Assembly: GCA_038226305.1 (NCBI GenBank)
Contig: JBBRQN010000016.1
Span: forward strand, 1-63,919
Direction: 5' to 3'
DNA length: 63,919 bases
Source of the DNA: JASLDZ01 sp038226305
GTDB lineage: Bacteria > Pseudomonadota > Alphaproteobacteria > Caulobacterales > Caulobacteraceae
Part shown: positions 44,542 to 53,498 of the stretch, piece after piece
Position numbering within the stretch: position 1 is the first letter of the stretch
How the letters are laid out: each line of letters starts with the position of its first letter
Notes under the pieces: generated by a model
Told to the model about the DNA's origin: nothing
The model's input: only the letters and a program-made list of their open reading frames with translations
Database searches by the model: none
Made by a program: the position numbers and the translations under genes

Positions 44542-45390
44542 ATGACGCAAACCCCGCCGCCGACCCCCGCACCCGCCGCCCCTCCGACGGGGGCACCCTC
44601 GGGTGTCAGAACGGCCAAGGCGGTGGCCCTGCGGCGCAGACTCGGCGTTTTCGCGGTCCTGGCCGCGCTCACGGGCGTGATCCTGGCGATCACGGCCGTG
44701 GTCGGCGTGCGACAGGGGTGGCTGAGCTATGCGGGCGGGCGGGGGATCATGTTCGGCTTGGCCGCTCCTGCCTTTGCGCTCCTCGCCGTTGTGCTGGGCT
44801 TGCTGACCTTCGTGTTCGGCATCGTTTTGGCCCCGCGCGGAGTGCGGGGTCTGATCGCGACGGCCATCGGTGCGCTGACGTTCCTCGGCATCGCCTCGCA
44901 GAACCAGGTGAGGCTCGACGCGCCACCCGTGCACGAGGTGTCCACCGACTGGCGCGATCCCGTGATGGCGTCGCCGGGCCTCCTCGCCGCTCGCGGTCCG
45001 GACGCCAACCCCATCGAGGCCGCCCCGGCGCTTCCCGAGGGGCCAGGCGGCGTGATGGGCCGCACCGTGGCCGAGGTGAATGCCAAAACCTGCGCGGCCG
45101 CCCTGCCGATCACCCTCATGGCCTCCCGCGATGCCGCCTTCGCCAAGGCCAAGGCGGCGCTGACGGCGGAGAAGCTGTCGGTGGTCACCGCGTCTCCTGC
45201 CGACGGACGGCTGGAGGCTGTGGCTGTGCGGGGCCTCTTCGCCCAGAAGGACGACGTGATCGTTCGCGTGCGGGAGGAGGGAGCAGGCGCCCGCATCGAC
45301 ATCCGCTCCGCCGCCCGGGAAGGCGCGACCGACGGCGCCGCGAATTGCGCCCGCCTCGGCCGCCTGCGCACGGCGCTGACCACCGGCTAG
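44542..45390 (+). CDS. DUF1499-domain membrane protein
   Basis: 282 residues. A Pro-rich N-terminus is followed by three hydrophobic segments (about residues 36-57, 68-93 and 103-120), then a soluble DUF1499-like domain starting APPVHEVSTDWRDPV and containing FAKAKAALTAEKLSVVTA, GRLEAVAVRGLFAQKDDVIVRV and IDIRSAAREGATDGAANCARL. The function of the domain is unknown. The start lies 1 nt after the acyl-CoA ligase stop, so translation is likely linked. Its stop is 3 bp from convergent MBL hydrolase. Confidence 0.82.
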   Translation: MTQTPPPTPAPAAPPTGAPSGVRTAKAVALRRRLGVFAVLAALTGVILAITAVVGVRQGWLSYAGGRGIMFGLAAPAFALLAVVLGLLTFVFGIVLAPRGVRGLIATAIGALTFLGIASQNQVRLDAPPVHEVSTDWRDPVMASPGLLAARGPDANPIEAAPALPEGPGGVMGRTVAEVNAKTCAAALPITLMASRDAAFAKAKAALTAEKLSVVTASPADGRLEAVAVRGLFAQKDDVIVRVREEGAGARIDIRSAAREGATDGAANCARLGRLRTALTTG

Positions 45391-45393
45391 CCT

Positions 45394-46287
45394 TCAGGCG
45401 AGGTGGTAGGCCGCTTCTAGGGTCGGTTCCCCTTCGCTGAACGCCCGGCCCGTTTCCACGAGGTGGATCAGGTGCGCCCAAAGCGAGCGCGCCGCCGGTG
45501 GGTGCAGGCGCACGTCCACCGCCGCATAGAGCTCGCCCACCATCTGCGCGATGTGCGTGCGACCCTTGGCCAACTGTCCCAGCACCTGCGCCTCCCGCTC
45601 CAGGCGGTGTGCCTTGTAGGCGCTCAGGAAAGGTGCGGGATCGGTAATGGCCGGGCCGTGGCAGGGGCGTATCAGGCCGAAGCCTGTGTCGATGACCGCA
45701 TCCAGGCTGCGCAGATAGTCGCCCATGTGGCCGTCCGGCGGGCTGACGATGGTCGTCGACCAGCCCATTACGTGGTCCCCTGAGAACAGCGTGTCCTCTT
45801 CAGGATAGGCATAGGCCACGTGGTTCGAGGTGTGGCCGGGGGTGAACAGGGCCTGCAGGGTCCAGCCGGGGCCGCGTATCGCCTGGCCTTGCACGACCGC
45901 CACGTCGGGCACGAAGGCGTCGCCCGCCGCCGTCGAGCCTGCCGCCGGATCGGGCAGTCCGTAGACCACGCCGCCCACCCGCGCCTGCAGGGGCCGGGTG
46001 AGGGGCGAGTGGTCGGCGTGGCTGTGGGTGAGGATGATGGCGCTGACCGTTTCTCCCTCCAGAGCGCGCACCAGCGCCTCCAGATGCGCGGGCGAGTCCG
46101 GGCCGGGGTCGATCACGGCCACCTCGCCCCGGCCTGCGATGCCCCCGCCGACGATGAAGGTGCCGGTGCCCGTGTAGGTGAACGGCCCCGGATTGGGGGC
46201 CATCACGCGCCGCACGCCTGCCGACATCACCTGCGCCACGCCGTAGTCGACGTTCGGCTCGTGCACGAAGGGGATGGCGACGCTCAC
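45394..46287 (-). CDS. Metallo-beta-lactamase-fold hydrolase (LACTB2-like)
   Basis: GTG at 46287 gives 297 residues. The zinc motif THSHADHSPL is at about residue 93, with VIDPGPDSPAH before it, FTPGHTSNHVAYAYPEEDTLFSGDHVMGW after it, and a last His in RPCHGPAI. A C-terminal winged-helix region (REAQVLGQLAKGRTHIAQMV) identifies the LACTB2-like group, whose members include endoribonucleases and thioesterase-like hydrolases. The substrate is open. It is divergent from the small gene at 46360. Confidence 0.87.
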   Translation of the reverse strand: MSVAIPFVHEPNVDYGVAQVMSAGVRRVMAPNPGPFTYTGTGTFIVGGGIAGRGEVAVIDPGPDSPAHLEALVRALEGETVSAIILTHSHADHSPLTRPLQARVGGVVYGLPDPAAGSTAAGDAFVPDVAVVQGQAIRGPGWTLQALFTPGHTSNHVAYAYPEEDTLFSGDHVMGWSTTIVSPPDGHMGDYLRSLDAVIDTGFGLIRPCHGPAITDPAPFLSAYKAHRLEREAQVLGQLAKGRTHIAQMVGELYAAVDVRLHPPAARSLWAHLIHLVETGRAFSEGEPTLEAAYHLA

Positions 46288-46359
46288 GGCCGAACAGCCC
46301 CTTCGTGGGGGCATCGGGCTTGCGACGGCAGGTAGGTCGTTGTCGCGAGTGTGCCGTTC

Positions 46360-46530
46360 ATGACCGCCTCCCTGTTCGCGTCTGTTTCACGCCGCCTGCA
46401 GCCCGTGGCGCTGGCGCTGCTGGTGCTGGCTCTGGGCCAGCTGGCCACTGCCCGCCACGGTGCGGCCCCCGTCACGAGCGTGCGCGGCACGCTGGCCTCG
46501 ACGCCTCAGATCGCGCCCGACAGGTCGTAG
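46360..46530 (+). CDS. Possible small secreted protein (56 residues)
   Basis: ATG at 46360 gives MTASLFASVSRRLQPVALAL, then LVLALGQLATARHGAAPVTS, then a polar tail to TAG at 46530. The hydrophobic LQPVALALLVLALGQLATA segment resembles a signal peptide or membrane span. The 3' end overlaps the convergent DUF442 gene by 25 nt, and there is no clear Shine-Dalgarno sequence. It is retained as a candidate because the region is otherwise empty and divergent from the MBL gene. Confidence 0.35.
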   Translation: MTASLFASVSRRLQPVALALLVLALGQLATARHGAAPVTSVRGTLASTPQIAPDRS

Positions 46531-46907
46531 CCCGCGGCCTGGGCGGTCTCGAGCATGGCCTCGCGGTCGTCGCCTGCCGCCACCCGCCCGCGCGACCACG
46601 CCACTATGGAGCGCGTGCCCGAGCGGCAGAACGCCAGCACCGGGCCGGACGCTGAAGCCACCGCCTCGGCCACCGCCTGCACCTGGGCTTCATTGGGCCC
46701 GCCGATCACCGGGATCGCCACATAGGCCAGCCCCTGCGCTTGTGCCGCCGCCTGCATCTGGGCACCCGTCGGCTGGCCCGGGGCCTCGCCGTCGGGGCGG
46801 TTGTTGATCACCAGGGTGAACCCTTGAGCCTTCGCCTCCGCGAGGTCTTCCGGCGCGAGCTGCGGGGCGACGGCGAAGGTGGGCGTGACGGAACGGATGT
46901 CGGCCAT
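46506..46907 (-). CDS. DUF442/TIGR01244 protein tyrosine phosphatase-like protein
   Basis: ATG at 46907 gives 133 residues. The P-loop FCRSGTRS (CxxGxR type) near residue 95 and the preceding general segments (VAPQLAPEDLAEAKAQGFTLVINNRPDGEAPGQP) match the bacterial BLH-like phosphatase family, which is often fused to or located near sulfide-oxidising MBL proteins. Here an MBL hydrolase gene is one gene away on the same strand. It is cytoplasmic. The substrate is unknown. The gene lies 29 bp after sppA on the same strand. Confidence 0.85.
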   Translation of the reverse strand: MADIRSVTPTFAVAPQLAPEDLAEAKAQGFTLVINNRPDGEAPGQPTGAQMQAAAQAQGLAYVAIPVIGGPNEAQVQAVAEAVASASGPVLAFCRSGTRSIVAWSRGRVAAGDDREAMLETAQAAGYDLSGAI

Positions 46908-46936
46908 CGGGGGAGGGCTCCAGTAGGCTGTATGGG

Positions 46937-48718
46937 TCAGGGAAGGGGAGTGGGCGCACGCAGGGTGCCTGCGCCTACGCCCATGCGGGCCCGCACGGCC
47001 TCGTCCATCAGGGCCTGCGCCTTGGGGTCCGAGAACAGCCACGCCATCTGGTCGAGCATGGCGACGCTGCGGGCGCTGGCACCCACGGCGCTGCGAAGGC
47101 CCGAGAAGGGCGAGGTGCGCACGTTGACCTTCTTCACCCGCACGGTCTTGCCCGCGGGCAGGCCGCCAAGCCGACCAGCCTCGGCCACGGCCACCTTGTA
47201 GTCTCCTATTCTGTCTACGAGGCCGAGCTCCTTGGCCTGCGCCCCGGTCCACACCCGGCCCTTGGCGATCTCGCGCACCCGCTCCACCGACAGCTTGCGC
47301 CCGGCGGCCACGCGGCCGACGAATCCGGCGTAGATCGTATCCATCCAGGCGGAGAACGACGCCCGCTGAGCCGGAGTGAATGGCACGGCCGATCCGTAGG
47401 CATCCGAGAACGGCCCACCCACGGCCAGCCCGCGCTGGTCGATGCCGAAGCGGGCCAGCGCCGGGCCATAAACGAACTTGCCGCCGAACACGCCGATGGA
47501 GCCGGTGAGCGTGGTGGCGTTGGCCACGATCTCGCTGGCCTCCGAAGAAATCAGATAGCCGCCCGAGGCTGCATAGGTGCCCATGGACACGACCACGGGC
47601 TTGCCCGCCGCCTTGGCCGCCCGCACCGACGCCAGGATCTGCTCCGACGCCGTATCCGATCCGCCGGGCGACGAGACGCGCAGCACGATGGCCTTCACCT
47701 CGCTGTCCTTGATCGCCCGGGCGAAGGCGTTGGAGACGTCGTCCGAATAGATGTGGGTCGAGTCACCGAAGCCCGCATCGCGCGAGGTGCCGGTGATGAT
47801 GTCGCCCTCGGCCCCGATCAACGCCACGGCGTTGCCCGATCCCTCGCCATCGTCGTCGCGCGATTTGTCGTAGGCGGCGAAGTCGGTCATGCGGATGGTG
47901 CCGCCCCCCGCCTTGGCCTTCAGGGCGGCCTCCGCGTCCTGCACCTGGCCGAGCTTGTCGATCAGGCCGAGCTTCAGGGCGTCCTCGGCCACATAGGGAC
48001 CGGCCTCCAGCTTGGCCTTCAGATCGGCGGGGGCGACGCCCCGGTCGGCCGCGGCGGCGGCGGTCTCGGCATCATAGATCGATCCCATCCACCCCAGCTG
48101 CGCCTCCTTGTGGGCCGGCGTGTAGTCGTCGTGCAGGTAGGGATTGACCGCGTTCTTGTACTCGTAGCGCTGCTGGTAGTCGGCGGTGATGCCGTATTTG
48201 TCGAAGGCGCGCTTGAGGAAGGTCTCCTCCGAAGCCGCGCCCGTGGCCTGCAGCGACGAGGCCGGCTGCATCCAGAACGCTCCGGTGGAAGCGCCCACCA
48301 TGTAAGACGCCACGGGCATCCCCGAAGGGTAAAGCCCCTGGCTGTGCGCGATCACCGGCTTGCCCGCCGCCTTGAAGCGCTGGATCGCCAAGCGCAGTTC
48401 ATCCGCGGCTGCGGGGGCCATGCCGCCCTCCGGCAGGCGGATGAGGAGGCCCTTCACGTTGGTATCGGCGGCGGCCCGGTCCAGCCCCTGCGCCAGGCCC
48501 AGGGTCGAAAGTTTGCGCGAGCCGAGGAAGCTGAACGCGCCCGATGCCTCCTGGTCGGAGATGGACTGGCGCAGGTCGAGCGAGAGGATCTGTGCGCCTG
48601 CCGGTGCTGCGGGCTTGGCTGCGGCCACGGCCCACAGGATCAGCACCAGCGGCATGACCACGAGGAAGAGCACGAGGCCGGCGAACACGCCTGCCAGCGT
48701 CAGCACGAACTGCTTCAT
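46937..48718 (-). CDS. sppA: Signal peptide peptidase SppA, 67-kDa type
   Basis: 593 residues with an N-terminal membrane anchor (residues 5-30). Two tandem ClpP-like domains are present. The first carries the general-base Lys in GKPVIAHSQGLYPSG. The second has VLRVSSPGGSDTASEQ and VSMGTYAASGGYLIS, where the nucleophile Ser lies. GSIGVFGGKFVYG and RVWTGAQAKELGLVD are typical. It cleaves leftover signal peptides at the periplasmic membrane face. The DUF442 gene follows 29 bp later. Confidence 0.93.
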   Translation of the reverse strand: MKQFVLTLAGVFAGLVLFLVVMPLVLILWAVAAAKPAAPAGAQILSLDLRQSISDQEASGAFSFLGSRKLSTLGLAQGLDRAAADTNVKGLLIRLPEGGMAPAAADELRLAIQRFKAAGKPVIAHSQGLYPSGMPVASYMVGASTGAFWMQPASSLQATGAASEETFLKRAFDKYGITADYQQRYEYKNAVNPYLHDDYTPAHKEAQLGWMGSIYDAETAAAAADRGVAPADLKAKLEAGPYVAEDALKLGLIDKLGQVQDAEAALKAKAGGGTIRMTDFAAYDKSRDDDGEGSGNAVALIGAEGDIITGTSRDAGFGDSTHIYSDDVSNAFARAIKDSEVKAIVLRVSSPGGSDTASEQILASVRAAKAAGKPVVVSMGTYAASGGYLISSEASEIVANATTLTGSIGVFGGKFVYGPALARFGIDQRGLAVGGPFSDAYGSAVPFTPAQRASFSAWMDTIYAGFVGRVAAGRKLSVERVREIAKGRVWTGAQAKELGLVDRIGDYKVAVAEAGRLGGLPAGKTVRVKKVNVRTSPFSGLRSAVGASARSVAMLDQMAWLFSDPKAQALMDEAVRARMGVGAGTLRAPTPLP

Positions 48719-48837
48719 GAAAACTCCGCCCCGCCCGCCTCCGCATCCTTGCGGCGACGGGAGCGACCCTAGCGACGCCGAGCCCGTTAGGGAACGGCGC
48801 GCACGGGTGAGGGGAGGCGGTTGTCAGAAATTCCGGC

Positions 48838-48914
48838 TGGTCGGAGTGGCAGGATTCGAACCTGCGACCCCCGCGTCCCGAACGCGGTGCTCTACCAGAC
48901 TGAGCCACACTCCG
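48838..48914 (-). tRNA. tRNA-Pro (anticodon CGG)
   Basis: The minus strand begins CGGAGTGTGGCTCAG, has anticodon loop TTCGGGA (CGG), T-loop TTCGAAT and acceptor 3' half CACTCCG, followed by A and an encoded CCA. 77 nt. It decodes CCG codons, which are very common in this GC-rich genome. Confidence 0.96.
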
Positions 48915-49079
48915 AAGCCGGACGCAGGCCTATAGAGGAGGGGGGTGAGCCCCGCAAGCGACCGCGGCGGGGTCGGCCACGCAGGGCTCGCCCGGCGCGT
49001 GCGCGTGTTGCGAACCGGGAAGCCTTGGGCTATCTCCCGCCCCTCGCGCGAACGGGCCACCCTTCGCCGCGGCCGTCCT

Positions 49080-49153
49080 TGGGGGATGGTGTAATGGTAA
49101 CACAGCGGTTTTTGGTACCGTCATTCTAGGTTCGAGTCCTAGTCCCCCAGCCA
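49080..49153 (+). tRNA. tRNA-Gln (anticodon TTG)
   Basis: TGGGGGA pairs with TCCCCCA. The D arm is GTGTAATGGTAACAC, the anticodon loop TTTTGGT gives TTG, the T-loop is TTCGAGT, and CCA is encoded at the end. 74 nt. It reads CAA, and CAG by wobble. It lies about 165 bp from tRNA-Pro on the opposite strand. Confidence 0.96.
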
Positions 49154-49229
49154 CGGCCCGTCGTCCGGGCGTCCCCTCCGTAACGATCGTTTGCACCCTC
49201 ATGCACCGTTTCGCCGTATCACTGACCAC

Positions 49230-49418
49230 GTGAAGACACCGCCGGCACGAACGGATCGCACCCTCATGGTCGGGGCCCTTGTGGTGCTGGGCTGCGCCGT
49301 GTGCTGGGCGCTGCTGATCTTCATCTTCTTCCACCGCTTCGAGCACGTGGGTCGCGCCAAGCCGCCGCCGCCCGCCGCCGCCGTGGCGCCGCGCATGCCC
49401 TTGCACGAGACGCGCTAG
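49230..49418 (+). CDS. Small single-span membrane protein
   Basis: From GTG at 49230 (VKTPPARTDRTLMVG...) the product is 62 residues; an ATG at 49266 would give 50. GALVVLGCAVCWALLIFIFF is one clear membrane span, followed by a Pro/Ala-rich tail (RAKPPPPAAAVAPRMP). It resembles small uncharacterised alphaproteobacterial membrane proteins but no family is recognised. It ends 4 nt inside the convergent Rieske gene. The function is unknown. Confidence 0.5.
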   Translation: MKTPPARTDRTLMVGALVVLGCAVCWALLIFIFFHRFEHVGRAKPPPPAAAVAPRMPLHETR

Positions 49419-49843
49419 GCCGTCCGCAGCATCCCGTCGATCACCGCCACGGGCCAGGGCGTGAGGCGGGCGCCCGCGCAGGGGCCTCCGACGCAGAGCC
49501 CCGTGTCCGGCTCGAACAGCGCCCCGTGCCAGCTGCAGGCGATGAGCGAGGCGTCGGGCGTCAGGTAGTCGTCCAGCACCTGCGCCAGGGGCAGGCCCAT
49601 GTGCGGGCAGCGGTCCACGTAGCCGAAAGCTTCACCGCCCCGCCTCACCACGAAGCCGTGGAAGAAGCGCTCGCCGATCTGCAGCACGAAGTTCCGCGCC
49701 GCCCCGTTTGCGATCAGCGACAGGGGGCCGAGCGTCACCCCCGCAGGTGTCGCGGCCAGCTTCGGCGGAGCCTCCGTCGGCGCGGGGGGTTCACTCTGCA
49801 CCACCCGCCACGCTCCCCCGATCAACCTGTCGCGATTTGCCAC
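49415..49843 (-). CDS. Rieske [2Fe-2S] protein
   Basis: GTG start, 142 residues, soluble. The cluster ligands are visible as CPHMG near residue 88 and CSWHG near residue 112, followed by FEPDTGLCVGGPCAG, a typical Rieske ferredoxin fold. Similar single-domain proteins serve as electron carriers or as loosely conserved subunits of oxygenases. It is divergent from hppD (starts 50 bp apart), so a link to tyrosine catabolism is possible but not shown. Confidence 0.85.
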   Translation of the reverse strand: MANRDRLIGGAWRVVQSEPPAPTEAPPKLAATPAGVTLGPLSLIANGAARNFVLQIGERFFHGFVVRRGGEAFGYVDRCPHMGLPLAQVLDDYLTPDASLIACSWHGALFEPDTGLCVGGPCAGARLTPWPVAVIDGMLRTA

Positions 49844-49893
49844 AGCCCGCGCACGCTTGTAGCGGAGAGCCAGAACCGAAGGACACCCGCGAC

Positions 49894-51012
49894 ATGGCCG
49901 ACCACGGCGGCGACCCCACCCATCACGTCCACGTCGAGACCGCTGGCGTTCCCGCCGGCGACAACCCGATGGGCCTAGACGGTTTCGAGTTCTGCGAGTT
50001 CACGAGCCCCGACCCGGAAGGCATGAAGCGGCTGATCGAACAGCTTGGCTTCGTGGCGTTCCACAGGCATCCCACGAAGGCCATCACCCGCTACGCGCAG
50101 GGCGACATCAGCCTTCTGGTCAACGATGAGCCGATGGGCCAGGCAGCCGAGTTCCGAAAGGTGCACGGCCCCAGCGCCTCGGGCATGGCGTTCCGGGTGG
50201 CCGACGCGAAGTTCGCTTATGAGCGGGCGCTGGAGAAGGGCGCCAAGGCCGCAGACCCGGTAGCCGGGGCGCTGACCGGCGCGGCCTATGTGCTGGATGG
50301 CATCGGCGGCAGCTACCTCTATCTCGTGGACCAGTACGGCGACCGGGGCTCGATTTATGCCGACTGGGAGGCCGTGCCCGGCGCGCTGGAGGCGTCGCTC
50401 CAGAACGGCGTCGGCCTGAACGTGCTCGACCACCTCACCCACAACGTGCGGCGCGGCCAGATGCGCACCTGGTCGACGTTCTACAATTCGATCTTCGGCT
50501 TCGAGGAGCAGAAGTATTTCGACATCAAGGGCAAGGCGACGGGCCTGTTCAGCCAGGCGATGATCGCCCCCGACCGCCAGATCCGCATCCCGCTCAACGA
50601 GAGCCAGGACGAGACCAGCCAGATCGAGGAGTTCATCCGCCAGTACAACGGCGAGGGCATCCAGCACCTGGCCCTGACCACCGACGACATCTTCAAGACC
50701 ATCGACATGCTGCGCGCCCGGGGCGTGGTGTTCCAGGACACCATCGAGACCTACTACGAGCTGATCGACAAGCGCGTGCCCGGCCACGGCCACGACGTGG
50801 AGCGCATGCGCCAGAACCGCATCCTGATCGACGGATCGCAGGAGGAGGGTCTGCTCCTGCAGATCTTCACCGAGAACCTCTTCGGCCCGATCTTCTTCGA
50901 GATCATCCAGCGCAAGGGCAACGAAGGCTTCGGCGCGGGTAATTTTCAGGCTCTGTTCGAGTCCATCGAGCTGGATCAGATCAGGCGGGGCGTGATCAAG
51001 GTGGAAGGCTGA
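49894..51012 (+). CDS. hppD: 4-hydroxyphenylpyruvate dioxygenase
   Basis: ATG at 49894 gives 372 residues. Two vicinal-oxygen-chelate domains. The iron ligands are the His in LNVLDHLTHNV, the His in GIQHLALTTDDI and the Glu in FFEIIQRKGNEGFGAGNF. SQAMIAPDRQIRIPLNES and the C-terminal NFQALFESIELDQ are also conserved. It converts 4-hydroxyphenylpyruvate to homogentisate. hmgA, the next enzyme of the pathway, follows after 8 bp. Confidence 0.95.
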   Translation: MADHGGDPTHHVHVETAGVPAGDNPMGLDGFEFCEFTSPDPEGMKRLIEQLGFVAFHRHPTKAITRYAQGDISLLVNDEPMGQAAEFRKVHGPSASGMAFRVADAKFAYERALEKGAKAADPVAGALTGAAYVLDGIGGSYLYLVDQYGDRGSIYADWEAVPGALEASLQNGVGLNVLDHLTHNVRRGQMRTWSTFYNSIFGFEEQKYFDIKGKATGLFSQAMIAPDRQIRIPLNESQDETSQIEEFIRQYNGEGIQHLALTTDDIFKTIDMLRARGVVFQDTIETYYELIDKRVPGHGHDVERMRQNRILIDGSQEEGLLLQIFTENLFGPIFFEIIQRKGNEGFGAGNFQALFESIELDQIRRGVIKVEG

Positions 51013-51020
51013 GGTCAGCC

Positions 51021-52385
51021 GTGGACGACATGGCCGTTCCTCGCGGCGTAACGATGCCCCTCGGCGAGACTTCGCCAGAGCTCCGCTACAACTGCGGCTT
51101 CGGCAATCACTTCACTACCGAGGCGGTGCCCGGCGCACTCCCCGTCGGGCGCAACTCGCCGCAGCGGCCGGCTTTCGGGCTCTACACCGAGCAGCTCTCC
51201 GGCTCCGCGTTCACCGCGCCCCGGCACGAGAACCGGCGCAGCTGGCTCTATCGCCTGCGTCCCTCCGCCAACCACCCGCCCTATCGGCCCTACGCCCAGG
51301 GCCTCCTGCGAGACGGTCCGTTCGACGAAGTGACCTGCCCGCCCAATCGCCTGCGGTGGGACCCGCTGCCGCCGCTCGACGCGACAACCGACTGGATCGA
51401 CGGCCTCATTACCTACGGCGGCAACGGCGATCCGCTGACGGGCTCCGGCGTGGCCGTCCACGGCTACCGCGCCAACGTCTCCATGACCGACAAGGTGTTC
51501 TACGACGCCGACGGCGAGCTTCTGATCGTCCCGCAGGCGGGGGCGCTAACCCTTCGCACAGAGCTCGGCGTGCTGGAGATCGCGCCCGGTGAGATCGCGC
51601 TCATCCCCCGCGGCGTGCGCTTCAAGGTGGAGCTCGGCACCCCCGGCGAAGCCCCAAATCAGGAGGCGAGGGGCTACGTCTGCGAGAACAAGGGCGCGCC
51701 TTTCCGCCTGCCCGATCTCGGCCCCATCGGCTCCAACGGCCTCGCCAACCCGCGAGACTTCCTGAGCCCCATCGCCGCCTTCGAGAATGCGGACACGCCG
51801 CACCAGGTGGTCCAGAAGTTCGGCGGGAAGCTGTGGGTCTCGGACTTCGACCACTCGCCGCTTGATGTGGTGGCGTGGCACGGCAACCTCAGCCCCTGCA
51901 AATACGACCTCGCCCGTTTCAACACGATGGGCACGGTCAGCTTCGACCACCCGGACCCCTCGATCTTCACCGTGCTCACCGCCCCTTCCGACACCCCGGG
52001 AACGGCCAACTGCGACTTCGTGATCTTCCCGCCCCGCTGGATGGTGGCAGAGGACACGTTCCGTCCGCCCTGGTTCCATCGCAACGTCATGAACGAGTTC
52101 ATGGGGCTGGTGACCGGTGCCTATGACGCCAAGGTCGGCGGCTTCGCCCCCGGCGGCGCCAGCCTGCACAACTGCATGAGCGGCCACGGCCCCGATCAGG
52201 CCAGCTGGAAGGGCGCCACCCACGCCGAGCTCAAGCCGCACAAGCTCGAGAACACCCTGGCCTTCATGTTCGAGACCCGCTGGCCCATCCAGCCCACCCG
52301 CTGGGCGATGGAGACCCCCGCGATGCAGCTCGACTACGACGACGTGTGGACCGGCTTCGAAAAGGCTAAACTGCCGGGAGCATGA
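51021..52385 (+). CDS. hmgA: Homogentisate 1,2-dioxygenase
   Basis: GTG at 51021 (or ATG at 51030) gives 454 residues. Recognised by YNCGFGNHFTTEAVPGALP, LYTEQLSGSAFTAPRHENRRSWLYR, the cupin segment IALIPRGVRFKVEL, and WHGNLSPCKYDLARFN. The iron-binding region FRPPWFHRNVMNEFMGL and SLHNCMSGHGPD are present. It opens the ring of homogentisate to maleylacetoacetate. The isomerase and fumarylacetoacetase are not next to it here. The stop overlaps the following aminotransferase start (ATGA). Confidence 0.96.
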   Translation: MDDMAVPRGVTMPLGETSPELRYNCGFGNHFTTEAVPGALPVGRNSPQRPAFGLYTEQLSGSAFTAPRHENRRSWLYRLRPSANHPPYRPYAQGLLRDGPFDEVTCPPNRLRWDPLPPLDATTDWIDGLITYGGNGDPLTGSGVAVHGYRANVSMTDKVFYDADGELLIVPQAGALTLRTELGVLEIAPGEIALIPRGVRFKVELGTPGEAPNQEARGYVCENKGAPFRLPDLGPIGSNGLANPRDFLSPIAAFENADTPHQVVQKFGGKLWVSDFDHSPLDVVAWHGNLSPCKYDLARFNTMGTVSFDHPDPSIFTVLTAPSDTPGTANCDFVIFPPRWMVAEDTFRPPWFHRNVMNEFMGLVTGAYDAKVGGFAPGGASLHNCMSGHGPDQASWKGATHAELKPHKLENTLAFMFETRWPIQPTRWAMETPAMQLDYDDVWTGFEKAKLPGA

Positions 52386-53485
52386 CAGCCCCGCCGCTCC
52401 TCCTCACCCCCGGCCCCCTTACCACCGCCGAGGCCACCCGACAGGCGATGGCCCGGGACTGGGGCTCGCGAGACCCGGCGTTCATCGCCCTGACCGCCGA
52501 ACTGCGCGAGCGGCTGCTAGCGGTGGCGAACGGTGCCGGCACCCACGCCTGCGTGCCCCTGCAGGGCTCCGGCACCTTCGTCGTGGAGGCGGCGCTCGGT
52601 ACGCTCCTGAAGCCAACCGACCACCTTCTGGTGCTGGTGAACGGCGCCTATGGCGAGCGGATGCTGAAGATCTGCGAGCGCATCGGCCGCACGGCCAAGG
52701 CCCTGCGATTCGACGAGGACCAGCCGGTCGACCCCATCGCCCTCGCGGAGCTTCTGACCCACTCGCCGGAGATCACCCACGTGGCGGTGGTCCACTGCGA
52801 GACCACCACAGGCATCCGCAACCCGCTGGAGTCCGTGGCGGCCGTCTGCGCGAAGGCGGGGCGGGCCTTGATCGTGGACGCCATGTCCAGCTTCGCGATC
52901 CTGCCCATAGACCTTGCGACCCTGCCCGCGCAGGCCATCCTCGCCTCGTCCAACAAGGGCATCGAGGGCGCGCCCGGGCTGGGCTTCGCCCTTTTTGAAC
53001 GCTCCGCACTGCAGGCCGCCGCCGGGAACAGTCCTTCCCTGGCGCTCGATCTGCACGACCAGTGGAAGGGCCTCGAGGCCAACGGCCAGTGGCGCTTCAC
53101 CCCGCCCGTGCAGGTGGTCGCCGCCACGGTGGAGGCCCTACGGGCGCTGGAGCGGGAAGGGGGCCAGCCCGGCCGCCTCGCCCGCTATGCCGCCAATCTC
53201 GACGTGCTGGTCGAGGGGCTCATCGCGGCCGGGTACGACCTCTTCCTCGACCGCGCGGTGCAGGCTCCGGTGATCGCCACCTTCGTGCAGCCCCGTGCGT
53301 GGAGCGTCCGCTTCGAGACGTTCTACGACCGCCTCGCGCAGGCAGGCTTTGTGATCTATCCGGGGAAGCTGACAAGAGCGCAGACCTTCCGCATTGGCTG
53401 CATCGGCCAGGTGTTTCCGGACGACATGCGCCGTTTGGTCAAGGCGGTGGAGGCGATCGCCGCCCCCGGCCGAGCTGCCGCCTGA
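52382..53485 (+). CDS. PhnW-like class V aminotransferase
   Basis: 367 residues, PLP-dependent fold type I. LLLTPGPLTTAEAT, LLQGSGTF-like PLQGSGTFVVEAALGTLL, VNGAYGERM, VVHCETTTGIRNPLE, VDAMSSFAILPID, SSNKGIEGAPGLGF (PLP Lys) and GFVIYPGKLTRAQTFRIGCIGQV match 2-aminoethylphosphonate-pyruvate transaminase along its whole length. No phnX or other phosphonate gene is nearby. Instead the gene overlaps hmgA by 4 nt and is followed 13 bp later by a serine hydrolase gene, so it is coexpressed with tyrosine degradation. It may use 2-aminoethylphosphonate or a different amine. Confidence 0.85.
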   Translation: MTAPPLLLTPGPLTTAEATRQAMARDWGSRDPAFIALTAELRERLLAVANGAGTHACVPLQGSGTFVVEAALGTLLKPTDHLLVLVNGAYGERMLKICERIGRTAKALRFDEDQPVDPIALAELLTHSPEITHVAVVHCETTTGIRNPLESVAAVCAKAGRALIVDAMSSFAILPIDLATLPAQAILASSNKGIEGAPGLGFALFERSALQAAAGNSPSLALDLHDQWKGLEANGQWRFTPPVQVVAATVEALRALEREGGQPGRLARYAANLDVLVEGLIAAGYDLFLDRAVQAPVIATFVQPRAWSVRFETFYDRLAQAGFVIYPGKLTRAQTFRIGCIGQVFPDDMRRLVKAVEAIAAPGRAAA

Positions 53486-53498
53486 AGGGGCCCGAGCC